The position numbers were made by a program, and so were the translations under genes. Below, in pieces: positions 53,745 through 63,233 of a stretch of 64,000 nucleotides of DNA; within the stretch, counting starts at the first letter, position 1, and each line of letters begins with the position of its first letter. Source of the stretch: Microbulbifer agarilyticus (GTDB lineage Bacteria > Pseudomonadota > Gammaproteobacteria > Pseudomonadales > Cellvibrionaceae); the NCBI RefSeq assembly GCF_019800665.1, contig NZ_JAHVKO010000001.1, positions 496,001-560,000 on the forward strand, given 5' to 3'. A model generated the notes under the pieces. It had not been told where the DNA came from, did not search any database, and saw only the letters and a list, made by a program, of their open reading frames with translations.

Positions 53745-56345
53745 ATGAATACCGAATTCCGCAAAAACCTCCCCGGCACCGATCTAGATTATTTCGACAC
53801 CCGCGAAGCCGTCGAAAACATCCAGCCGGGCAGCTACGCAAAACTGCCGTATACCTCCCGTATCCTGGCAGAAAATCTCGTCCGCCGCTGTGAGCCAGAA
53901 AACCTCACCGCCGCCCTCAAGCAGATTATCGAACGCAAGCGCGACCTCGACTTCCCCTGGTTCCCCGCGCGCGTCGTCTGCCACGATATTCTCGGCCAAA
54001 CCGCACTGGTGGACCTCGCCGGCCTGCGCGACGCCATTGCAGAAAAGGGCGGTGACCCCGCCAAAGTAAACCCGGTGGTGCCCACCCAGCTGATCGTCGA
54101 CCACTCCCTGGCCGTCGAACACCCCGGTTTTGAAAAAAACGCGTTTGAAAAAAACCGCGAAGTTGAAGAGCGTCGTAACGAAGACCGCTTCCACTTCATC
54201 AACTGGACCAAAACCGCGTTTGAAAATGTCGACGTAATCCCGCCCGGCAACGGCATCATGCACCAGATCAACCTGGAGAAAATGTCTCCCGTGGTACAGG
54301 TGCGTAACGGCGTCGCCTTCCCGGATACCTGTGTCGGTACCGACAGCCACACCCCAATGGTCGACGCCCTTGGCGTAATCTCCGTCGGCGTGGGTGGCCT
54401 TGAAGCCGAAAGCGTGATGCTCGGCCGCGCCTCCTACATGCGTCTGCCAGACATCGTTGGCGTAGAGCTAACCGGTAAACTGCAGCCCGGCATTACCGGC
54501 ACCGACATGGTGCTGGCCCTGACCGAATTCCTGCGCCGCGAGCGCGTAGTTGGTGCCTATCTCGAATTCTACGGCGAAGGCGCCTCCAGTCTGAGCCTCG
54601 GCGACCGCGCCACCATCGCCAACATGACGCCGGAATATGGTGCCACCGCCGGCATGTTCGCCATCGATGAACAAACCATCGACTATCTCAAGCTCACCGG
54701 CCGCGACGACGAGCAGGTAGCCCTAGTAGAAAAGTTCGCGAAAGAAACCGGCCTCTGGGCAGATACCCTGAAAGAAGCCGAATACGAGCGCGTACTCAAA
54801 TTCGACCTCTCTTCCGTAGGCCGCAACCTCGCAGGCCCATCTAACCCGCACGCACTGCTACCGGTATCCGAACTGGGTAACCGCGGCATCGCCAAAGAGT
54901 GGGAAGAAAAAGAGGGTGAAATGCCCGATGGTGCCGTCATCATCGCCGCCATCACCAGCTGTACCAACACCAGTAACCCGCGCAACATGATTGCCGCCGG
55001 CCTGATCGCGCGTAACGCCAACAAGCTCGGCCTTACCCGCAAGCCGTGGGTAAAAACCTCCCTCGCGCCCGGTTCCAAAACCGTAAAAATGTATTTGGAG
55101 GAAGCCGACCTGTTGCCAGAACTGCAACAGCAGGGCTTTGATGTGGTCGCTTTTGCCTGTACTACCTGTAACGGTATGAGCGGCGCGCTGGACCCAAAAA
55201 TCCAGAAAGAAGTGATCGACCGCGACCTCTACGCCACCGCCGTACTGTCTGGCAACCGTAACTTCGATGGCCGCATCCATCCCTACGCCAAGCAGGCATT
55301 CCTGGCCTCACCACCGCTGGTCGTGGCCTATGCCATCGCCGGCACCATCCGTTTCGATATCGAAAAGGATGTACTGGGCCACGATAAAGACGGCAACCCC
55401 ATCACCCTGAAAGATATCTGGCCGAGCGACGAAGAGATCGACGCGATCGTGAAGCAGAGCGTGAAGCCCGAACAATTCCGCGAAGTCTACATCCCGATGT
55501 TTGACCTGAATAAAGCGGAAGCAGAGAAGGGCGACCCGCTGTACAACTGGCGCGCCATGAGCACCTACATCCGCCGCCCGCCATACTGGGAAGGCGCACT
55601 GGCCGGCGAACGCACCCTCAAGGGCATGCGACCACTGGCGGTACTGGGTGACAACATCACCACCGACCACCTCTCGCCGTCCAACGCCATTCTCGCCAGC
55701 AGTGCCGCCGGTGAATACCTGGCGAAAATGGGCCTGCCGGAAGAAGACTTCAACTCCTACGCCACGCACCGCGGGGACCACCTCACCGCCCAGCGCGCCA
55801 CCTTCGCCAACCCGAAACTGTTGAACGAAATGGTGCGCAGCGAAAACGGCGAAGTGAAGCAGGGCTCGCTGGCCCGCGTGGAGCCGGAAGGCAAAGAAAC
55901 CCGAATGTGGGAAGCCATCGAAACCTACATGGACCGCAAGCAGCCGCTGATCATTATTGCCGGCGCCGACTACGGCCAGGGTTCCTCCCGCGACTGGGCC
56001 GCAAAAGGCGTACGCCTCGCCGGTGTAGAAGCGATTGTGGCCGAAGGCTTCGAGCGCATTCACCGCACCAACCTCATCGGTATGGGCGTATTGCCGCTGG
56101 AATTCCTCCCGGGCACCACCCGTGAAACCCTGGGCATCGACGGTACCGAAACCTTCGACGTACTCGGCGACCGTACCCCGGGCGCAACCCTGACCCTGCT
56201 GATTCACCGCAAAAACGGTGAAACCGTAGAAGTACCGGTGAAATGCCGCCTGGATACCGCCGAAGAAGTCTCCATCTACGACGCCGGCGGTGTACTGCAG
56301 CGCTTCGCCAACGACTTCCTCGAAGCCGAGGGTGCCGCGCAATGA
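53745..56345 (+). CDS. acnD: 2-Methylcitrate dehydratase AcnD (Fe/S-dependent)
   Basis: This 866-residue aconitase-family enzyme dehydrates 2-methylcitrate and needs PrpF to regenerate the usable isomer. The Fe/S ligand motifs TSCTNTSNP and CTTCNGMSG, the substrate motif DSHTPM and the C-terminal swivel motifs GADYGQGSSRDWAAKG and NLIGMGVLPLEF are present. It replaces PrpD in bacteria that use the AcnD-PrpF route. ATG 53745 (MNTEFRKNLPGTDLDYFDTRE) is where AcnD homology begins; longer frames run into the inverted-repeat element. Its stop overlaps the prpF start. Confidence 0.95.
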   Translation: MNTEFRKNLPGTDLDYFDTREAVENIQPGSYAKLPYTSRILAENLVRRCEPENLTAALKQIIERKRDLDFPWFPARVVCHDILGQTALVDLAGLRDAIAEKGGDPAKVNPVVPTQLIVDHSLAVEHPGFEKNAFEKNREVEERRNEDRFHFINWTKTAFENVDVIPPGNGIMHQINLEKMSPVVQVRNGVAFPDTCVGTDSHTPMVDALGVISVGVGGLEAESVMLGRASYMRLPDIVGVELTGKLQPGITGTDMVLALTEFLRRERVVGAYLEFYGEGASSLSLGDRATIANMTPEYGATAGMFAIDEQTIDYLKLTGRDDEQVALVEKFAKETGLWADTLKEAEYERVLKFDLSSVGRNLAGPSNPHALLPVSELGNRGIAKEWEEKEGEMPDGAVIIAAITSCTNTSNPRNMIAAGLIARNANKLGLTRKPWVKTSLAPGSKTVKMYLEEADLLPELQQQGFDVVAFACTTCNGMSGALDPKIQKEVIDRDLYATAVLSGNRNFDGRIHPYAKQAFLASPPLVVAYAIAGTIRFDIEKDVLGHDKDGNPITLKDIWPSDEEIDAIVKQSVKPEQFREVYIPMFDLNKAEAEKGDPLYNWRAMSTYIRRPPYWEGALAGERTLKGMRPLAVLGDNITTDHLSPSNAILASSAAGEYLAKMGLPEEDFNSYATHRGDHLTAQRATFANPKLLNEMVRSENGEVKQGSLARVEPEGKETRMWEAIETYMDRKQPLIIIAGADYGQGSSRDWAAKGVRLAGVEAIVAEGFERIHRTNLIGMGVLPLEFLPGTTRETLGIDGTETFDVLGDRTPGATLTLLIHRKNGETVEVPVKCRLDTAEEVSIYDAGGVLQRFANDFLEAEGAAQ

Positions 56346-57523
56346 CCGCTTTTGCTCCCCAGATCAAAGTGCTCGCCACCTACATGCGTGGCGGCACCAG
56401 CAAGGGCGTGTTCTTCCGCCTGCAGGACCTCCCGGAATCCGCACAGGTTCCGGGGGCCGCGCGCGACAACCTGCTGCTGCGAGTGATTGGCAGCCCCGAT
56501 CCCTACGGCAAGCAGACCGACGGCATGGGCGGAGCCACCTCCAGCACCAGCAAAACCGTCATCCTGTCGAAGAGCGAGCAGCCCGAGCACGACGTGGATT
56601 ACCTGTTCGGCCAGGTCTCCATCGACAAGCCGTTCGTGGACTGGTCCGGCAACTGCGGCAACCTCACCGCCGCCGTCGGTGCCTTCGCCATCAACAGCGG
56701 TTTTGTCGATGCCGCGCGGTTGCCAGAGAACGGTATCTGCACCGTGCGCATCTGGCAGGCCAACATTAAGAAAACCATCATCGCCCACGTACCCATCACC
56801 AACGGGGAAGTGCAGGAGACCGGTGATTTCGAGCTGGACGGCGTAACCTTCCCGGCGGCGGAAGTCCAGATCGAATTCATGGACCCGGCCGATGGGGAAG
56901 GGGCCATGTTCCCCACCGGCAACCTGGTGGACGATCTGGAGGTGCCCGGCGTCGGCACCCTGAAAGCCACCATGATCAACGCCGGCATCCCGACCATTTT
57001 CGTCAACGCCGCGGATATCGGTTACACCGGCACCGAACTGCAGGAAGCCATCAACGGTGACGACAAGGCGCTCGCCATGTTCGAGGCTATTCGTGCATAT
57101 GGAGCGAAGGCCATGGGCCTGATCGACAAGGTGGAAGAGGCAGCCGCTCGCCAGCATACCCCCAAGGTCGCGTTCGTCGCGGCACCCAAGGGCTATGCGG
57201 CCTCCAGTGGCAAGCAAGTGGACGCAGGTGAAATCGACCTGCTGGTGCGCGCGCTGTCCATGGGCAAACTGCACCACGCCATGATGGGCACCGCTGCGGT
57301 GGCCATCGGCACCGCCGCCGCCATTCCCGGCACCCTGGTCAATCTGGCCGCGGGGGGAGGGGAACGCAATGCAGTAACGTTTGGCCATCCGTCCGGGACC
57401 TTGCGGGTTGGTGCGGAAGCGGAAGTCGTCAATGGGCAGTGGACTGCTACCAAGGCCATTATGAGCCGCAGTGCGCGGATTCTGATGGAGGGGTGGGTGC
57501 GGGTGCCTGGCGATTCCTTTTAG
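56342..57523 (+). CDS. prpF: 2-Methylaconitate isomerase PrpF
   Basis: This 393-residue protein of the diaminopimelate-epimerase fold isomerises the AcnD product and so supports AcnD. It begins MTAFAPQIKVLATYMRGGTSKGVFFRLQDLP and has GNCGNLTAAVGAFAI and the C-terminal GHPSGTLRVGAE segment. Its ATG overlaps the acnD TGA by ATGA, giving translational coupling. It is the last gene of the prp operon and is followed by a strong terminator at 57590-57619. Confidence 0.95.
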   Translation: MTAFAPQIKVLATYMRGGTSKGVFFRLQDLPESAQVPGAARDNLLLRVIGSPDPYGKQTDGMGGATSSTSKTVILSKSEQPEHDVDYLFGQVSIDKPFVDWSGNCGNLTAAVGAFAINSGFVDAARLPENGICTVRIWQANIKKTIIAHVPITNGEVQETGDFELDGVTFPAAEVQIEFMDPADGEGAMFPTGNLVDDLEVPGVGTLKATMINAGIPTIFVNAADIGYTGTELQEAINGDDKALAMFEAIRAYGAKAMGLIDKVEEAAARQHTPKVAFVAAPKGYAASSGKQVDAGEIDLLVRALSMGKLHHAMMGTAAVAIGTAAAIPGTLVNLAAGGGERNAVTFGHPSGTLRVGAEAEVVNGQWTATKAIMSRSARILMEGWVRVPGDSF

Positions 57524-57589
57524 TCTTCTTCACCGTAGAAACCGGGAGCGGTGGTGAGAGCTGTCTAAGCTGTCTTCCAAAATCGAAAG

Positions 57590-57619
57590 AGCGAGCCTCA
57601 ATTGAGGCTCGCTTTTTTT
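57590..57619 (+). terminator. Intrinsic terminator of the prp operon
   Basis: A perfect 24-nt palindrome (AGCGAGCCTCA with TGAGGCTCGCT around AATT) is followed by seven T. It lies 66 bp past the prpF stop and marks the border between the GC-rich core and the AT-rich island. Confidence 0.92.
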
Positions 57620-57864
57620 ATGCTTGTATTTGCCTGTTCGCCAATTAAATAAGTGTACAAAAAGCAACCATGTCGTGGGTGGTATATGAGGCTAATTTCT
57701 TTTTTTAAATGCTGAGCCGTTGACTTGAAAGGAGATTAAAATACTATCGGTGATCGCTATATTAGGAAACAATTATTGTTTTTGAGATTCTGCAGCAGTT
57801 TATAGTAATTCAACGTTAAGTTTTTATAGAAATATAATGTAGTCAAAAAATAAACAGAGGGTTT
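57620..57864. other. AT-rich island border upstream of the OLD-family nuclease gene
   Basis: The base composition drops sharply in AT content of about two thirds by eye from about 57640 onward. There is no gene. A candidate promoter is listed separately. I saw no tRNA end, integrase or direct repeat that would define an attachment site. Confidence 0.55.
57720..57747 (+). promoter_or_regulatory. Candidate promoter of the defence operon
   Basis: TTGACT (57720-57725) and TACTAT (57742-57747) are 16 bp apart, about 120 bp upstream of the nuclease start codon. Both hexamers match sigma-70 consensus at most positions. Confidence 0.45.
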
Positions 57865-60075
57865 ATGCACATTACCAAGTTATCCCTAGTGAATTACAGA
57901 AACTTCAGGAATGCTAGGTTTCTGTTTAATAAAGGGATAAATACAATAATTGGCGAGAATGCGTCAGGGAAGACTAACCTATTCCGAGCAATGAGATTGT
58001 TGCTTGATAGCTCAATGCCTCGCTTCGCGACGAAGTTGGTAGAAGGTGACTTCTGTAGGGCGCTCGGTGATTGGCGAGGACATTGGGTTATTATTAGCCT
58101 TGAATTTGATGATATTGCTTGTGATGAAGCCAGTCAGTCTCTATTTCTTCATGGGGCTGGAAACGCCGAAGATGAGGTGGTCTCCAGAGCTACATACAAT
58201 CTAATTTTTAGGCCTAAAGCCTATGTTCGGCAAGCATTGGCACAGCTTCCAGCTGGCGATCTTTCTGCATTAGAAACATACTTGAATACTATAAATATCG
58301 ATGACTATGAAACCGTTCTGACAGGGAAGAGTGTTGTTAATTTTAATGATCCTGAAGTCTATCGAAACATAGTTGGAGACTTTGAATTGGTTGTTTTTCC
58401 TGAATTGATAAACAATTCCGATATCGGTATTCGCTTGCCTAATATCCTTAATATGCCCAATGAAGTTTCGTTTACCTTCATTAAGGCGCTAAGGGATGTT
58501 GTGTCAGATTTTCGCAGTAATAGAACTAACCCATTACTTACTCTTCTGAAAAGTAAATCGGGTGAAATATCCCAAGCTGACTTTCAGCCGATCGCAGAAT
58601 TGGTTGGCGCGTTAAATAATGAAGTTGAAGGCCTATCCGACATTTGCGATATTCGTGATGATATTGCCACAACGGTAGGCGACACTGTGGGTGATACTTA
58701 TTCACCCAGTTCAATTTCGATTCGTTCTAGTTTAACTGATGATTCGGATCAACTTTTTCAGGCTTTAAAGCTCTTTGTTTCTGAGTCAAATGATGGACAT
58801 GAGGGGGCGATTCATGAAATGAGTTTGGGTGGTGCAAACTTGCTCTACCTAACGTTGAAGCTGTTAGAATTCAAGTATCAAAATTCCAACCAATCTATTG
58901 CAAATTTTCTTTTGATTGAAGAGCCTGAAGCGCATATACACACTCATATTCAAAAGTCTCTTTTTGATAAAATTAACTATAAAGATACTCAGATTATCTA
59001 TTCAACCCACTCTTCACACATCTCGGAAGTTAGCAACATAGAGAGTATGAATATCATTGGTCTGGTTAATGGTTCCGGTGAGGTGTTTCAGCCTTCATTG
59101 GGGCTTAATGAAGATCAGATTGGCTTTGTTCAGCGATATCTAGATGCAATACGGAGTAACCTATTATTTGCACGAAGCGTTGTGCTTGTTGAGGGGGATG
59201 CTGAAGAAATCCTTATTCCTATACTGATAAAGAAAGTTTTGGGTTTAAGCTTGGATGAAATCGGTGTCAGCTTGGTCAATATTCGAAGCACCGGTTTTGA
59301 GAACGTCGCAAGGCTGTTCGATGAGCAAAGAATTAGAAAGCGTTGCAGTATTATTTCGGACCTTGATGCAGCTTTTTTCGATACTGTGGTTTTGGAAACG
59401 GATAATGCTGCACTCAAGAAGAAAAAAGAAAAAGCTTTGAGTTCGCAAGAAGTCGGGTTGGCTCGTAAGGTAAGGCTAGATGCCTTCTGCTTGAACAACC
59501 CATGGGTTTCAACTTTTTACGCTGATCATACGTTTGAAGTTGATTTTATTAAGTCATCCAATGAGTCCTACCTTAAGAAAGTTGTTGGGGACGTCTATGT
59601 TCAGCCAGCTTTGAAAAACACAGCAATAGAAGAGCTTTCTTCACCTGATGTAGCGGTCTCGGGCTCTAGAGCGTTAACCATGGCAAATTACCAGGGTAAA
59701 GGCTGGTTCGCCCTTACGCTTGGCAAGGTTATTGATTTTAAAGTGGCTATACCCGAATACATTTTTGATGCTGTAAAGTTTGCTCATGGGAACTTTAATG
59801 AAGAGCTTATTTTTAAAATGCTCAAGCACCGTTATGAGTCAGTTGTTGATCACGTTAAATATGGGAGGGAAATTGTAGAGCGGTTGAGTGAAGAAGGAAA
59901 CTCTGCTCGGAAAAATGAATGGGAAAATTACTTGGCTCCATATGAAGCAGGTCTGGCGGAATTCACTCCAAAATGGAATGATTTTAATCCAATAGTTGGT
60001 GATATTGGCGATATTAAATCTCACTTAATAAACGACTTTCCTGTAGAACGAAACGACGTTTTGTTAAGGGTCTGA
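57865..60075 (+). CDS. OLD-family ATP-dependent nuclease, GajA-like
   Basis: This 736-residue protein joins an ABC-type ATPase to a TOPRIM nuclease. Walker A is GENASGKT (30-37); the signature-like EMSLGGANLLYLTLKLLE, Walker B FLLIEEPEAHIHTHIQ and the switch IIYSTHSSHISEV follow. The TOPRIM domain has Glu443 in VLVEGDAEE and Asp499/Asp501 in ISDLDAAFFD. A helicase gene lies 2 bp downstream, which makes this a class 2 OLD protein, the GajA arrangement of the Gabija anti-phage system. GajA characterised from Bacillus cereus is about 578 residues; the extra length here is mostly after the TOPRIM core (residues about 540-736). A GajA identity is inferred from domains and the neighbour. Confidence 0.88.
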   Translation: MHITKLSLVNYRNFRNARFLFNKGINTIIGENASGKTNLFRAMRLLLDSSMPRFATKLVEGDFCRALGDWRGHWVIISLEFDDIACDEASQSLFLHGAGNAEDEVVSRATYNLIFRPKAYVRQALAQLPAGDLSALETYLNTINIDDYETVLTGKSVVNFNDPEVYRNIVGDFELVVFPELINNSDIGIRLPNILNMPNEVSFTFIKALRDVVSDFRSNRTNPLLTLLKSKSGEISQADFQPIAELVGALNNEVEGLSDICDIRDDIATTVGDTVGDTYSPSSISIRSSLTDDSDQLFQALKLFVSESNDGHEGAIHEMSLGGANLLYLTLKLLEFKYQNSNQSIANFLLIEEPEAHIHTHIQKSLFDKINYKDTQIIYSTHSSHISEVSNIESMNIIGLVNGSGEVFQPSLGLNEDQIGFVQRYLDAIRSNLLFARSVVLVEGDAEEILIPILIKKVLGLSLDEIGVSLVNIRSTGFENVARLFDEQRIRKRCSIISDLDAAFFDTVVLETDNAALKKKKEKALSSQEVGLARKVRLDAFCLNNPWVSTFYADHTFEVDFIKSSNESYLKKVVGDVYVQPALKNTAIEELSSPDVAVSGSRALTMANYQGKGWFALTLGKVIDFKVAIPEYIFDAVKFAHGNFNEELIFKMLKHRYESVVDHVKYGREIVERLSEEGNSARKNEWENYLAPYEAGLAEFTPKWNDFNPIVGDIGDIKSHLINDFPVERNDVLLRV

Positions 60076-60077
60076 TC

Positions 60078-61880
60078 ATGTTTGTATGGGATGACGGAGA
60101 CTTAAACGCTGAGCAAGTGGCGGCGATTAGTGAGCCAAATAACGTGTTTTTGATGGCATGCCCGGGAAGTGGTAAGACTCGGACGCTTACCTATAAAATT
60201 GCTCTTGAGTTATCAAGGTTGGATGATCCAAAAAAATGGGTTGTTGCAATCACCTACACACATAGAGCTGCTGATGAAATACGTGATCGTATTGAAGCTC
60301 TTGGTGTAGACACTATGCAGCTGTGGATTGGGACAATCCACGCGTTTTGCTTAGAGTGGATATTGAAGCCATACGGCCTATATCATCGAAGGCTGATGAA
60401 CGGGTTTAAAATAATCAACTCGTATGATTCTGAAGAGATAATATCTAGGATTTGCTCGAATATTCGTACAGAGCGTATTCGTTATGGGGAATGTAATCAT
60501 TACTATGAGTCTCGGGGGTTGGTTTTAACATGTGCCAGATATCGAGCTCCACTAGTGCAACGAGTTTTGAATTGCTATCACCAGCAACTTGAAGATAATA
60601 ATCAGATCGACTTTGAACAAATTTTATATTTTTCTTATGAAATAATTTCGGAAAATTTGGCGATAGCCAAGATAATATCTAATCTGTTTTCCTATGTCCT
60701 GATTGATGAGTATCAAGACACCAAGGAGATACAGTATTCAATTGTTTCGAGCATCGTAAAAGCTAGTCGAGGGCGGGTCAAAACATTCATTGTTGGTGAT
60801 CCCAACCAGGCTATCTATGGTTCTCTTGGGGGCTACGCAATTGCACGGAATGAACTTGAGCGGCTTACAGAAGTTTTGTTCACTCCGATGGCTTTAAATA
60901 AGAATTATAGGAGCTCTAGAAAAATTATCGATTACTATCGAAGTTTCAATGTTAGTCCTAGCGCTACAGTCGCTGAAGGTGAGCATGCAGATTACGACAG
61001 CATTATTACCTACGACCAGCTTACTCATAAAGAAGATTTAGTTGAAATAGTTAGCAGGCATATTGAAGATAGCATTCAGAATTACGGTGTTTTGGAAAGA
61101 GAAATTTGTGTGATCGCGCCTTGGTGGATTCATTTGGCAGCGCTAACTCGTAATTTAGTAAATCGATTGCCACAATATAGTTTTGATGGTCCAGGGCTAG
61201 TGCCTTTCTCAAGAGATAATGAAAACTTTTGGTTCAAGCTGACTCAAATTGTGCTTACAGAGCCATCACCTAGCATGTATGTTAAGCGGCTTAGATGGGC
61301 TGCTGATGTATTAAATGATATGGAGTTGGCGTTAGTTGATGTTAACTTAATAAGCCCAAAGCAATTGTTAAAAACTGTCAACTCTATTTCTATAAGTGAA
61401 GAGGACGGTTTAATTTACCTTAGCTCATTCTTTGATGAAATGTTTTGTGTTCTTGGGATTGATTTCAATCTATATCCAATGCTGAAGGATCATCACGAAT
61501 CCTTTTTCAATAGTGCGCAGAATAGGATCGATAGGTTGAGAAGTGAGAATGCATACTTTGCAACAGATATAGGTGCATTTCGCCGAGCCTTTAAGCCTAG
61601 AACAGGGATAAAGGTATCGACGATACATGGAGTAAAAGGAGGGGAGTATGATGTTGTTATTTCTTTTGGGCTCCTTCAGGGGCTGGTTCCGAATTTTAAC
61701 GATTTGTCTGTCGATAGTGCAAAAAAATTACTTTATGTGATTGGTTCAAGAGCTAGAAAAAATCTTCATCTAATATCAGAGAGGGGAAGATTTTTCGGTA
61801 GGGGGCAAAATAGAGAAGAGCGCCAACCTACAGAAATATTGCAACAGTTGAACTATGCGTACGATCAAGATTTCCCTTGA
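60078..61880 (+). CDS. UvrD/Rep-family helicase, GajB-like
   Basis: This 600-residue superfamily 1A helicase has motif I ACPGSGKT (27-34), Ia VAITYTHRAADEIRDRI, DEYQD (210-214) in place of the usual DEFQD, motif III VGDPNQAIYGSLGG, motif IV NKNYRSS, motif V STIHGVKGGEYDVV, and a degenerate motif VI LLYVIGSRARKNL instead of YVALTRAK. GajB of Gabija is the same superfamily but about 494 residues. The gene starts 2 bp after the OLD-family gene, so the two are surely co-transcribed. A role in sensing or processing phage DNA ends with the nuclease is inferred. Confidence 0.88.
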   Translation: MFVWDDGDLNAEQVAAISEPNNVFLMACPGSGKTRTLTYKIALELSRLDDPKKWVVAITYTHRAADEIRDRIEALGVDTMQLWIGTIHAFCLEWILKPYGLYHRRLMNGFKIINSYDSEEIISRICSNIRTERIRYGECNHYYESRGLVLTCARYRAPLVQRVLNCYHQQLEDNNQIDFEQILYFSYEIISENLAIAKIISNLFSYVLIDEYQDTKEIQYSIVSSIVKASRGRVKTFIVGDPNQAIYGSLGGYAIARNELERLTEVLFTPMALNKNYRSSRKIIDYYRSFNVSPSATVAEGEHADYDSIITYDQLTHKEDLVEIVSRHIEDSIQNYGVLEREICVIAPWWIHLAALTRNLVNRLPQYSFDGPGLVPFSRDNENFWFKLTQIVLTEPSPSMYVKRLRWAADVLNDMELALVDVNLISPKQLLKTVNSISISEEDGLIYLSSFFDEMFCVLGIDFNLYPMLKDHHESFFNSAQNRIDRLRSENAYFATDIGAFRRAFKPRTGIKVSTIHGVKGGEYDVVISFGLLQGLVPNFNDLSVDSAKKLLYVIGSRARKNLHLISERGRFFGRGQNREERQPTEILQQLNYAYDQDFP

Positions 61881-61923
61881 TGCAGCGAAACAAGTAGGGT
61901 CAGATCAATAAAATCGGTGGTTG

Positions 61924-61938
61924 GCAAATAACATTTGC
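61924..61938. promoter_or_regulatory. GCAAAT-AAC-ATTTGC palindrome before the third island gene
   Basis: A perfect 6-bp inverted repeat with a 3-nt spacer lies in the 115-bp gap between the helicase stop and the next gene, 58 bp before its start. It could be an operator, which would suggest separate control of the downstream gene. This is only a sequence observation. Confidence 0.4.
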
Positions 61939-61995
61939 AATCCCCCGTTCTAAAAAATTGCTCAATTGATTGGGGTTTAGCTAGAAGGAAATCGC

Positions 61996-62895
61996 TTGGT
62001 CACAGGGATAAAATTACAACATGCTTTTCAAAAACAATCTATCGGCGCCCGTGGCGAGATAGCACTTTTTCGAGCGTTCATCCAGGCTTTTAATGGTCTA
62101 GGAGCAGAGGCATTAGCAAAGGAGTATCACGGGAATCGATATCAGGTCATCTTTCAGCAAGCGCGCGGGGCTGGACGTCCTTTACCCCGTTGTGAACTAT
62201 GCGACGTCCTAATTATTAATTACCCCGCCGGCGACCCCACCGCTGCACGAATTACCTTTAACCAGGCAAAGGTATCTTCAAAGCAATTTGGCTGTAGAGG
62301 GGGTGTCAGGGGTAAACCCTATCGGTTTCGTGGAAACCTCGAACAATGGGACCTGCTCTCTAATCGGCCGCTCATAAGTCCAGCGACACGCACGTTTCTG
62401 CCACCAGCAGATCTTCTTTCTGGATCCCTTCTTCCTTCGGTTGGGACATTTGGTGTTTTTTATCCAGTTGGGGCTGGATTCGACTTTGCGTACTTTGTTG
62501 CTGACGGCCTCAGTGCGTTAAACAATGGTTCCGGCCGGTCGGGCACACTGGAGTGGAACAATCCAGTACACCAGCTTCGTAAGATCTCAGGCTATACGGA
62601 GGTAACTGGAACTTGTTGTATGCAGACGTTTGGGGATGCATTACTGTCTGGTCACGTTGGCACCCCGATTAGTCAGCTATTGATGAACTCTGCTAGCCCT
62701 TTCGAACTACGTGCTTGGTTGGCAGGAATGCTCGTTACTTTAAGCCAGGAGCATCGCGACTCACAACTTCCTGAGGAGCTATTGGAAGGGCTTGAGCTTG
62801 ATCGAAAAGCTGACGATATTATGTCGTTTGGTGAAGAGCGACCAAAGCCCATTCGGGCAGTGATCCTAGTAAGGGGTAACCGCCAAGAATCTTGA
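61996..62895 (+). CDS. Unrecognised protein, candidate PD-(D/E)XK-like nuclease
   Basis: I do not recognise this 299-residue protein. It has no membrane segment or signal peptide. Near the N-terminus GARGEIALFRAFIQAF (Glu21 in a helix) is followed by CELCDVLIINY (Asp70) and ARITFNQAKVSS (Gln90-x-Lys92). Helix-Glu, strand-Asp, strand-Q/E-x-K is the core pattern of PD-(D/E)XK nucleases, with QxK as in Mrr-type enzymes. The D-to-QxK distance (20 residues) is long but allowed. The C-terminal half contains GFDFAYFVAD and two cysteines together (TGTCCMQTFGDA). TTG 61996 has AGAAGGA 6 nt upstream. It follows the GajAB-like pair in the same direction; membership of that system is inferred. Confidence 0.7.
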   Translation: MVTGIKLQHAFQKQSIGARGEIALFRAFIQAFNGLGAEALAKEYHGNRYQVIFQQARGAGRPLPRCELCDVLIINYPAGDPTAARITFNQAKVSSKQFGCRGGVRGKPYRFRGNLEQWDLLSNRPLISPATRTFLPPADLLSGSLLPSVGTFGVFYPVGAGFDFAYFVADGLSALNNGSGRSGTLEWNNPVHQLRKISGYTEVTGTCCMQTFGDALLSGHVGTPISQLLMNSASPFELRAWLAGMLVTLSQEHRDSQLPEELLEGLELDRKADDIMSFGEERPKPIRAVILVRGNRQES

Positions 62896-63233
62896 AGAAA
62901 TCGAAGGGTTTTGCGTTTCTTTCACGTAGTAAGGCGTACCTAAGTGGGACTAGATCAACTATATAGGATGGATTTTATTCAATAAAAAGGACACCCACCA
63001 AATAGAAATAAAAAAGGACACCCACTAAAGAATAAAAAGGACACCCACCAAATAGTGCCTAGCAGCACAAAGCGTCCGTCACGAGTATTTTTGCTTGCGC
63101 GCAAGAAGTAATTGTTGGAAGGGCAGGCTCGTGTGGCTTTTATCACGTATTCCGTATGATTGGGTGGGCCGCGCACGCAGTGTACGCTCGCAGCTGACCT
63201 GTGATGTAATTCAAGCGGGGAAAAGAATAGGGT
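62896..63233. other. Spacer with tandem repeats before the transposase
   Basis: This 338-bp region contains three 25-bp tandem repeats (listed separately) and, beyond them, CTTGCGCGCAAG (63094-63105), a perfect 12-nt palindrome. The remaining sequence has no gene I can support. It forms the 3' flank of the minus-strand transposase gene. Confidence 0.55.
62981..63055. repeat. Three tandem 25-bp repeats containing GGACACCCAC
   Basis: Copies at 62981-63005, 63006-63030 and 63031-63055 share AATAAAAAGGACACCCAC followed by (C/T)(A)AA(A)TAG-like ends; copies 1 and 3 are identical and copy 2 differs at a few positions. The array is directly contiguous with no spacers. It lies about 180 bp beyond the 3' end of the transposase gene and may be the REP-like sequence acted on by it. 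Confidence 0.85.

Noticed and set aside
57439-57648. Open frame running through the end of prpF and the terminator
   Set aside because: It includes the prp operon terminator and has no ribosome-binding site or similarity.
62981-63055. Tandem repeats considered as a CRISPR array
   Set aside because: The units are directly contiguous without spacers and no cas genes are present.
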